Of a stretch of DNA of 7,242 bases, positions 1 through 5,013 are shown in pieces. Positions within the stretch are counted from its first letter, which is position 1. Every line of letters begins with the position of its first letter. The notes under the pieces were generated by a model, which saw only the letters and a list, made by a program, of their open reading frames with translations, did no database searches and was not told where the DNA came from. This stretch comes from Pseudomonadota bacterium (GTDB lineage: Bacteria; Pseudomonadota; Gammaproteobacteria; Steroidobacterales; Steroidobacteraceae). The stretch spans positions 1 through 7,242 of the forward strand of contig JAJXYU010000289.1 in the NCBI GenBank assembly GCA_021780395.1, read 5' to 3'. A program made the position numbers and the translations under genes.

Positions 1-565
1 CGAGCGACACCCGCAGCACCGCGAGGTCCGTGTCCGGATCCTCGCCGACGATCTTCGCCTCGGCGGCGCGACCGTCGGCGAGCTGCACCCGGATCGATTC
101 GGCGCCCGCTATCACGTGCTGATTCGTCACGATCGTGCCGTTCGCGTCGACGATCACGCCGGAGCCGAGGCTGCGCTCGACGCGCTGGCGGTAGGTCGGC
201 CAGAAGTCGCCGAACAGCTGCGCGAGCGGCGGCGCCGCGGTGCGCTCCGTGACCACCCTCGCGGTGTAGATGTTGACGACCGCGGGCGCCGCGCGCGCGA
301 CCGCGTCGGCGAAGCTCGCGACGACGATGCGCCGCTCCGGCGCGCGTCCGGCGGACTCGCCGGCCGCCGATGGCATCCGGCCCGTGGCCGGCGTCCCGGC
401 GGGCGCTTCGGACGTCGCGTCGGTCCGCGCGACCTCGCTCGCCGGCCGCTCGAGCAGCGAGGGCTTCCACCAGACGATCACGAAGCCGGCCGCGAGGCCG
501 AGGACGATCGCCCGTATAAGTACTTTTACGAGGGTGCGCGCTGTCTTCACCAGGGTTTTCCGCAA
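1..565 (-). CDS. DegS/AlgW-type membrane-anchored periplasmic serine protease, N-terminal part (C-terminus beyond window)
   Basis: Only the first 188 codons are present; the gene runs off the left edge, so the catalytic Ser and the PDZ domain are not visible. Counting from a TTG at 565, residues about 14-33 form one membrane helix ending in VIVWW. A low-complexity Ala/Pro/Ser/Gly/Arg linker follows (about 39-78), then a trypsin-like domain opening with [27 protein letters not shown] (catalytic His150) and DTDLAVLRV (catalytic Asp180). The His-Asp spacing of 30 equals that of E. coli DegS (His96/Asp126). A single anchor rather than a cleaved signal peptide argues for DegS/AlgW over DegP/MucD. 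In this family the protease senses misfolded outer-membrane proteins and cuts the anti-sigma factor RseA/MucA. The start is uncertain: no ATG lies near, and GTG at 550, with a purine-rich GCGGAAAA about 5 bases upstream, is an alternative. It is divergent from petA. Confidence 0.9.
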   Translation of the reverse strand, partial: MRKTLVKTARTLVKVLIRAIVLGLAAGFVIVWWKPSLLERPASEVARTDATSEAPAGTPATGRMPSAAGESAGRAPERRIVVASFADAVARAAPAVVNIYTARVVTERTAAPPLAQLFGDFWPTYRQRVERSLGSGVIVDANGTIVTNQHVIAGAESIRVQLADGRAAEAKIVGEDPDTDLAVLRVSL

Positions 566-613
566 TGAGGCCCGCGGCGAGCCGAGGCTGGACCCAGCAC
601 GAGCCGCACGGTA

Positions 614-644
614 TGTATAATGCGCCGTCGGTTCGCATTGTTAA
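614..644. promoter_or_regulatory. Probable divergent promoter region between the DegS-like gene and petA
   Basis: The 163-bp spacer 566-728 holds a consensus TATAAT at 616-621 reading toward petA, which would give a leader of about 100 bases. No convincing -35 lies 16-18 bp upstream of it. On the minus strand TTAACA (644-639) stands 18-19 bp from TTATAC/TATACA (620-614), a fair sigma70-like pair for the protease gene, so the two -10 elements overlap. This A/T-rich patch stands out in a very GC-rich window. The assignment is by pattern only; no operator is recognised in the rest of the spacer. Confidence 0.45.
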
Positions 645-728
645 ATACCGCCACGCCGCTCCGGGGCGAGCGCTCGATCGAAAGCGCTCGTGCGCGGAAG
701 CGGCGCGGGTCGTCGAGGGGAAAACGCA

Positions 729-1349
729 ATGGCAGAGAAGATCGATCATAGTCGGCGCCGGCTGTTGACGGCGGCGACCGTCGGAACGGGAGCGATCGGC
801 GTCGTGTTCGCCGCGGTCCCGTTCCTCGCTTCCTGGAGCCCGAGCGCCCGGGCGCGCGCGCTCGGCGCACCGGTCGAGCTCGATGCCTCGAAGCTCGAAA
901 GGGGCCAGATGGTCGTGGTCGCGTGGCGCGGCCAGCCGATCTACGTGGTGCGCCGGACCCAGGACGTCATCGCGCACCTCGGCGACCACAACGACCTGCT
1001 CGTGGACCCGGACTCGGACAACTCGGTGCAGCCGGATTACATCAAGGCGAGCGGCCCCGCGCGGGCCCGCAATCCCGAGTACTGGGTGGGTCTCGGGGTC
1101 TGCACCCATCTCGGCTGCGCGCCGACCAGCGCGCAGGTTCGGCGCGGCGAGTTCCAGGTCGCGGGCGTCGACCTCGGCAAGGAATGGCCGGGCGGGTTCT
1201 ACTGCCAGTGCCATGGTTCGAAGTACGACGCGTCGGGGCGGGTCTTCAAGGACGTGCCGGCGCCGAGGAACCTCACCGTTCCGCCGTATGCGTTCGGCAA
1301 GGACCTGCGCATCGTGATCGGCGTCGACGACGTTTCGCAGAACGCTTAA
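729..1349 (+). CDS. petA: Ubiquinol-cytochrome c reductase, Rieske iron-sulfur subunit
   Basis: This is the 206-aa Rieske [2Fe-2S] subunit of cytochrome bc1. It takes the first electron from ubiquinol at the Qo site and passes it to cytochrome c1 on the periplasmic side. A twin-arginine motif S8-R9-R10-R11-L12-L13 precedes a hydrophobic segment (about 15-36), which serves as uncleaved Tat signal and membrane anchor. Cluster box 1 is CTHLGC (125-130) and box 2 is CQCHGS (159-164). By homology the ligands are Cys125, His127, Cys159 and His162, and Cys130-Cys161 form the stabilising disulfide. The conserved Pro loop appears as DVPAPRNL (175-182). The ATG at 729 was chosen because GAGGGG (715-720) lies 8 bases upstream and the twin-arginine motif then sits right at the N-terminus; an in-frame ATG at 690 would add 13 residues unlike the family. 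It is first in petABC, 21 bp before petB. Confidence 0.97.
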   Translation: MAEKIDHSRRRLLTAATVGTGAIGVVFAAVPFLASWSPSARARALGAPVELDASKLERGQMVVVAWRGQPIYVVRRTQDVIAHLGDHNDLLVDPDSDNSVQPDYIKASGPARARNPEYWVGLGVCTHLGCAPTSAQVRRGEFQVAGVDLGKEWPGGFYCQCHGSKYDASGRVFKDVPAPRNLTVPPYAFGKDLRIVIGVDDVSQNA

Positions 1350-1370
1350 TTCCGCAGGGGAGCCTGACCG

Positions 1371-2630
1371 ATGTCCGCATCACCCGATTCCGCCGGCCAG
1401 GGCCGGGGCTTGATCGCCTGGATCGACGCGCGCTTTCCGCTGACGAAGCTCTGGAAGGAGCAAGTCTCGGAGTACTACGCGCCGAAGAACTTCAATTTCT
1501 GGTACTTCTTCGGTTCGCTCGCGATGCTCGTGCTCGTGAACCAGATCGTCACCGGCATCTTCCTGACGATGGACTACAAGCCGGACGCCGCGGAGGCGTT
1601 CGGGTCCGTTCAGTACATCATGAACGACGTCAAATGGGGCTGGCTGATCCGCTACATGCACACGACCGGCGCCTCGGCGTTCTTCATCGTCGTGTACCTG
1701 CACATGTTCAGGGGGCTGATGTACGGTTCGGCGCGCAAGCCGCGCGAGCTGATCTGGATCTTCGGCTGCCTGATCTTCGTGCTGCTGATGGCCGAGGCGT
1801 TCATGGGCTACGTGCTGCCGTGGGGCAACATGAGCTTCTGGGGCGCCCAGGTGATCACCTCGTTGTTCGGGAGCCTCCCGGTGATCGGCGGGAGCCTGCT
1901 CGAATGGATCCGCGGCGACTACGTGATCGCGGACGCCACCTTGAACCGGTTCTTCGCGCTGCACGTCGCGGCATTGCCGCTCGCGCTGATCTTCCTCGTG
2001 ATCGCCCACCTGATGGCGCTGCACGAGGTCGGCTCGAACAATCCCGACGGCATCGAGATCAAGAAGCTCAAGGGTCCGGACGGCCATCCGCTCGACGGCA
2101 TCCCGTTCCATCCGTATTACACGGTCAAGGACATGGTCGGCGTCGCGGGCTTCCTGTTGATCTTCTGCGCGGTGATCTTCTTCGAGCCGACGTTCGGCGG
2201 ATTCTTCCTGGAACGCGCGAACTTCACGCCGGCGAATCCGCTGCTGACTCCGCCGGACATCACGCCGGTTTGGTATTTCACCCCGTTCTACGCGATGCTG
2301 CGCGCGGTGCCGTCGTTCGCCGGCACGCAGGTCTGGGGCGTGCTGGTGATGGGATCGGCGATCGTGATCCTGTTCTTCGTGCCCTGGCTCGATCGCTCGC
2401 CGGTCAAGTCGATCCGCTACAAGGGGCCGATCTACAAGGTCATGCTCACGCTGTTCGTGCTGTCGTTCGTCACGCTGGGCGACGTCGGGATGCATCCACC
2501 CGCCGGCATCTATCCATTGCTGGCGCGCGTCGGCACGGCGGTGTACTTCGCGTTCTTCCTGCTGATGCCCTGGTACACGAAGATCGATCGGGTGAAACCG
2601 GTGCCGGAGAGGGTTACGGGTCATGCTTAA
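1371..2630 (+). CDS. petB: Cytochrome b subunit of the bc1 complex
   Basis: This 419-aa integral membrane protein carries hemes bL and bH and forms the Qo and Qi quinone sites. Helix B has heme ligands His97 (RYMHTTGAS) and His111 (YLHMFRG), 14 apart. Helix D has His198 (FFALHVAALP) and His213 (VIAHLMALH), 15 apart, one more than in mitochondrial cytochrome b. Other signatures are GYVLPWGNMSFWGAQV (146-161) in the cd1/Qo region, HEVGSNNPDG (218-227) and the Qo motif PVWY (299-302) followed by FTPFYAMLRAVP. PVWY in place of the mitochondrial PEWY is usual in beta- and gammaproteobacteria. About eight hydrophobic helices are visible, the last near 386-400. The length is close to the 400-460 usual for proteobacterial homologs and both halves are present, so this is not a split b6/subunit IV pair. 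AGGGGAG (1356-1362) is a strong ribosome site 8 bases before the ATG. The end overlaps petC by 8 bp. Confidence 0.98.
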   Translation: MSASPDSAGQGRGLIAWIDARFPLTKLWKEQVSEYYAPKNFNFWYFFGSLAMLVLVNQIVTGIFLTMDYKPDAAEAFGSVQYIMNDVKWGWLIRYMHTTGASAFFIVVYLHMFRGLMYGSARKPRELIWIFGCLIFVLLMAEAFMGYVLPWGNMSFWGAQVITSLFGSLPVIGGSLLEWIRGDYVIADATLNRFFALHVAALPLALIFLVIAHLMALHEVGSNNPDGIEIKKLKGPDGHPLDGIPFHPYYTVKDMVGVAGFLLIFCAVIFFEPTFGGFFLERANFTPANPLLTPPDITPVWYFTPFYAMLRAVPSFAGTQVWGVLVMGSAIVILFFVPWLDRSPVKSIRYKGPIYKVMLTLFVLSFVTLGDVGMHPPAGIYPLLARVGTAVYFAFFLLMPWYTKIDRVKPVPERVTGHA

Positions 2631-3360
2631 GCGACTCTGGTTGATTGCGGCGGTTCTCCTTCCGTTCGGGGCGGCGGTCGCCCAGGAGGTGCCGCTCCAG
2701 CACGTGCGCACGAACATCAACGACATCCAGTCGTTGCAGCGCGGGGCGCGCGACTTCATGAACTACTGCTCGGGTTGCCACTCGTTGCGCTACCTGCGCT
2801 ACGAGCGCATGGCGAAGGACCTGCAGATCCCGCTGCCGTTGCTCAAGAAGAACCTGATGCTGACCTCGAAGAAGCCGCTCGATCACATCCTGTCGGCGAT
2901 GCCGCCGGCGGACGCGGTCAAGTGGTTCGGCGTCGCACCCCCGGACCTCACGCTGATGGCCCGGTACATGGGCAAGGACTACATCTACTCGTTCCTGAAG
3001 GGCTTCTATGCGGACAAGAGCCGGCTGTGGGGGGTGAACAACCTCTACAAGCCGAACGTCGCGATGCCGTTCGTGCTGGCGACGCTCCAGGGCGTGCAGA
3101 AGCCCGTCTACAAGAGCGTGACCGACGCCTCGGGGCACACGCGCATGGAACTGGTGGGCGTGACACCTGGCACGGGCGGTTCGATGACCCCCGCGCAGTA
3201 CGACGAGTTCGTCACGGACATCACCAACTTCCTGAACTACACGGCGGAGCCGATCAAGGCGGAGCGGCGCAAGCTCGGCGTGTACGTGATGCTGTTCCTC
3301 GCGTTGTTCTTCGTGCTCACCTACCTGCTGAAGAAGGAATACTGGAAGGACGTTCATTGA
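2623..3360 (+). CDS. petC: Cytochrome c1 subunit of the bc1 complex
   Basis: This 245-aa periplasmic c-type cytochrome is held by a C-terminal membrane helix. It accepts electrons from the Rieske protein and reduces soluble or membrane cytochrome c. Residues 1-20 are a Sec signal peptide (MLKR, hydrophobic core, AVA before Q21). The single heme site is C49-S-G-C52-H53. NVAMPFVL places the sixth ligand at Met148 by homology with the cytochrome c1 family. APPDLTLMARY (105-115) is another family signature. A membrane helix spans about 218-236 and ends in LLKKEYWKDVH. The size suits proteobacterial cytochrome c1 without the extended second domain of some alpha-proteobacterial forms. The ATG lies inside the end of petB (overlap 2623-2630) with GGAGAGGG at 2606-2613, which implies translational coupling. 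A perfect GC hairpin begins 6 bases after the stop. Confidence 0.97.
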   Translation: MLKRLWLIAAVLLPFGAAVAQEVPLQHVRTNINDIQSLQRGARDFMNYCSGCHSLRYLRYERMAKDLQIPLPLLKKNLMLTSKKPLDHILSAMPPADAVKWFGVAPPDLTLMARYMGKDYIYSFLKGFYADKSRLWGVNNLYKPNVAMPFVLATLQGVQKPVYKSVTDASGHTRMELVGVTPGTGGSMTPAQYDEFVTDITNFLNYTAEPIKAERRKLGVYVMLFLALFFVLTYLLKKEYWKDVH

Positions 3361-3365
3361 AGGCG

Positions 3366-3390
3366 CGGCCGCGGCGGCTGGCCGCGGCCG
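3366..3390 (+). other. Perfect 10-bp GC hairpin between petC and sspA
   Basis: Arms CGGCCGCGGC (3366-3375) and GCCGCGGCCG (3381-3390) are exactly complementary around the 5-base loop GGCTG. The structure starts 6 bases after the petC stop and ends 9 bases before the sspA ribosome site (3399-3404). No run of T follows, so it does not fit a classic intrinsic terminator. A role as 3'-end stabiliser of the petABC message, partial attenuator or RNA-processing site is inference. Confidence 0.6.
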
Positions 3391-3412
3391 GCGTGATCAG
3401 GAGACGGCGGTC

Positions 3413-4030
3413 GTGACTCGCCGCGCGGTGATGACGTTGTTTTCCGGGCCCACCGATCCGTGGAGCCATCGGGTCCGCCTGGTGCTCGCCGAGAAGGGCA
3501 TCGCGATCGACGTCGTCAGCGCCGGAGGCGACGAGTTGCCCGAGGACCTGCTCGAGTTGAACCCGTACCACAGCCTGCCGACCCTGGTCGACCGCGATCT
3601 GGTGCTCTACGATTCGAGGGTCATCATCGACTACCTCGACGAGCGCTTTCCCCATCCGCCGCTGATGCCGATCGATCCGGTGACCCGGGCGCAGTTCCGG
3701 GTCGCGCTGTACCGGGTCGAGCGCGACTGGTACGGGATCGCCGGCGACATCCAGTCCGACCCGCAGGGCAAGGCCGCGGCCCAGGCGCGCAAGGTCCTCG
3801 GCGAGGCGATCAGCGCGAGCGCCGAGGTGTTCCGCGCGAAGCCGTTCTTCCTCAGCGACGAGTTCTCGCTGGTCGATGCGACCATCGCGCCGATCCTGTG
3901 GCGCCTGCCGTTCCTCGGCGTCGAACTCTCCGCCCAGGCGCAGCCGGTCGTGAAGTACATGCACGGGATCTTCTCGCGCCCGACGTTCCGGGCCGCGCTG
4001 ACCGAGGCCGAGCGGAGCATGCGCGCGTGA
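3413..4030 (+). CDS. sspA: Stringent starvation protein A (GST-fold RNA-polymerase-associated protein)
   Basis: This 205-aa protein is collinear with E. coli SspA (212 aa). SspA has a glutathione-S-transferase fold without the usual GST activity; it binds RNA polymerase, acts in stationary-phase and acid-stress gene expression and, in E. coli, lowers H-NS. The N-terminal thioredoxin-like domain starts with MTLFSGPTDPWSHRVR (7-22) and includes SLPTLVDRDL (54-63) and YLDERFPHPPLMP (74-86). Pro80-His81-Pro82 match the Pro84-His85-Pro86 surface pocket needed for E. coli SspA function. The helical C-terminal domain carries PFFLSDEFSLVDATIAPILWRL (144-165) and ends with LTEAERSMR. Start: GTG at 3413 has AGGAGA (3399-3404) 8 bases upstream; the ATG at 3431 lacks a comparable site and would remove the short N-terminal tail. 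It lies 52 bp after petC and overlaps sspB by 4 bp. Confidence 0.96.
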   Translation: MTRRAVMTLFSGPTDPWSHRVRLVLAEKGIAIDVVSAGGDELPEDLLELNPYHSLPTLVDRDLVLYDSRVIIDYLDERFPHPPLMPIDPVTRAQFRVALYRVERDWYGIAGDIQSDPQGKAAAQARKVLGEAISASAEVFRAKPFFLSDEFSLVDATIAPILWRLPFLGVELSAQAQPVVKYMHGIFSRPTFRAALTEAERSMRA

Positions 4031-4458
4031 AGCCGCGTCGGCCGTACCTGCTGCGGGCGCTGCACGAATGGATCAGCGACAGCGGCGAGACGCCGCACGT
4101 CGTGGTCGATGCGAGCGTCGACGGCGTGGTGGTGCCCCGGCCCTACGTGAAGGACGGCAAGATCGTGTTGAACGTCAGCCTCGGCGCGACGCGAGGGCTG
4201 CAGCTCGGCAACGACGCGTTGTCGTTCGATGCACGGTTCGGCGGCGCGAGCTTCTCGGTGTACGTGCCGGTGCGTGCGGTGCTCGGGGTCTACTCGCGCG
4301 AGTCGGGGCAGGGGATGATCTTCTCCGAGGGCGATGCCGACCCGGATCCCGGCGATGCGCCGAGCCCGCCGCCGCCGACGAGCGCCGGCGAAGGGGCGGC
4401 GCCGGGCGGCAAAGGCGGCAAGTCGGGAAAGCGGCCGAAGCTCCAGGTGGTCAAGTAG
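4027..4458 (+). CDS. sspB: ClpXP protease specificity-enhancing factor SspB
   Basis: This 143-aa adaptor tethers ssrA-tagged and other substrates to ClpXP in the cytoplasm. The folded domain spans about 4-101 and opens with RPYLLRALHEWISDSGETPHVVVDA; GKIVLNVSLGATRGLQLGND (44-63) and the YVPVRAVLGVYSRESGQGMIF block (79-99) are hallmark segments. A flexible Asp/Pro/Gly/Ala/Lys-rich tail (about 102-136) leads to the terminal peptide RPKLQVVK. This is the ClpX-binding module; E. coli SspB ends similarly, in LRVVK. At 143 residues it is somewhat shorter than the 165-aa E. coli protein. The start is a GTG whose last two bases begin the sspA stop (GTGA, 4027-4030), with GGAG at 4014-4017 inside sspA, so translation is probably coupled. 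An ORF open upstream in the same frame reflects base composition; the homology starts at this GTG. Confidence 0.95.
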   Translation: MKPRRPYLLRALHEWISDSGETPHVVVDASVDGVVVPRPYVKDGKIVLNVSLGATRGLQLGNDALSFDARFGGASFSVYVPVRAVLGVYSRESGQGMIFSEGDADPDPGDAPSPPPPTSAGEGAAPGGKGGKSGKRPKLQVVK

Positions 4459-4461
4459 CCC

Positions 4462-4499
4462 CCGGCGCGACGCCGGACCGGAAGCGCGCGCACGGTCCG
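4462..4499. terminator. Overlapping inverted repeats in the sspB-yraN convergent junction (possible bidirectional terminator)
   Basis: The 45-bp spacer 4459-4503 between two convergent genes holds CCGGCG-CGA-CGCCGG (4462-4476, 6-bp stem, 3-base loop). It also holds CGGACCG (4474-4480) with CGGTCCG (4493-4499), a 7-bp stem with a 12-base loop. The two share bases 4474-4476, so they are alternatives in one transcript. Neither has a T tract on either strand. The position fits transcription termination from both sides, but random GC-rich sequence often gives such short stems. Confidence 0.35.
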
Positions 4500-4503
4500 C
4501 CCT

Positions 4504-4893
4504 TCAGCGGCAGCGGAACGCGTCGCGGACCCAGGTGAGTCGGGCGCGCTCGTCCGGCGGCCCGTCGATCCCGATCACGTCGAAGCGGACTCGCGCGTCG
4601 CGCCAGCGGCGGCCCTGCATCAGGAACCGCGCGGTCGTGCGCATGATGCGCCGCTGCTTCGCCGCGGTCACGGAGTGCAGCGCGCCCCCGAAGTCCGCGC
4701 GTGCGCGCTGGCGGACCTCGACGATCACGAGCGTCCCGCGGTCGTCGCAGACCAGGTCGAGCTCGCCGATGCGACAGCGGAAATTGCGGGCGATCACGGT
4801 CAGTCCTTGCGACCCGAGGAATCGCGCCGCGAGCTGCTCCGCGGCCGCACCGCTCGCTGCGCGCGGCGAAGGATGATCGGCCGTCCCGTGCAT
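4504..4893 (-). CDS. yraN: YraN family protein (UPF0102), nuclease-like fold
   Basis: This 129-aa protein belongs to the UPF0102/YraN family, which has a restriction-endonuclease-like (PD-(D/E)xK) fold and no firmly established role. Diagnostic blocks are GAAAEQLAARFL (15-26), ARNFRCRIGELDLVCDD (35-51), LVIVEVRQR (55-63) and VTAAKQRRIMRTTARFL (75-91), ending with FDVIGIDG (104-111). Glu44, Asp46 and Glu59 are the likely acidic site; the core lysine is Arg61 here (EVR for EVK), a substitution I have also seen in other family members. Length is typical (about 115-130). The ATG at 4893 lies 120 bp after the lpoA stop and has no good ribosome site, so the exact N-terminus before residue 15 is uncertain. 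It is probably co-transcribed with lpoA, as in other gammaproteobacteria, and converges on sspB. Confidence 0.9.
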   Translation of the reverse strand: MHGTADHPSPRAASGAAAEQLAARFLGSQGLTVIARNFRCRIGELDLVCDDRGTLVIVEVRQRARADFGGALHSVTAAKQRRIMRTTARFLMQGRRWRDARVRFDVIGIDGPPDERARLTWVRDAFRCR

Positions 4894-4973
4894 GCGCGCA
4901 GTATCGCGCCGGTACGCCGCCCGAGTCGTCGCGCCTTTCTGGCGGGAATCGACTGTTTTGCGCCGGGATTCGC

Positions 4974-5013
4974 CGACGGCGCGCCGCGTGGATCGCCGTC
5001 GCCGCCGCGGCGG
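4974..5013 (-). other. Inverted repeats in the lpoA-yraN gap
   Basis: Just past the lpoA stop (minus strand) lies the self-complementary 12-mer CCGCCGCGGCGG (5002-5013). Next to it CGACGGCG (4974-4981) pairs with CGCCGTCG (4994-5001) across a 12-base loop. No T run follows in the direction of lpoA transcription. The remainder of the 120-bp gap (4894-4973) shows no gene and no convincing promoter. The repeats could mark 3'-end formation or mRNA processing before yraN, or simply reflect GC content. Confidence 0.3.

Noticed and set aside
690..728. Upstream ATG giving petA 13 extra residues
   Set aside because: It would put MRGSGAGRRGENA ahead of the Tat motif, and ATG 729 has a better ribosome site and family-like N-terminus.
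547..870. 107-aa minus-strand open frame over the intergenic region and petA start
   Set aside because: It overlaps a promoter-like region and petA antisense, is Arg/Ser/Pro-rich, and resembles no known protein.
923..2644. Long 573-aa open frame on the plus strand across petA and petB
   Set aside because: It is a frame-shifted shadow of petA/petB, Arg/Ala/Gly-rich with no recognisable family; the other frame encodes unmistakable Rieske and cytochrome b proteins.
1380..2759. 459-aa antisense open frame opposite petB
   Set aside because: It is a GC-driven shadow with composition heavy in Arg, His, Asp and Glu and no family motifs; petB explains the region fully.
3431..3433. ATG as the sspA start
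   Set aside because: It begins directly at the conserved MTLFSGP and has no good ribosome site; GTG 3413 has AGGAGA at ideal spacing.
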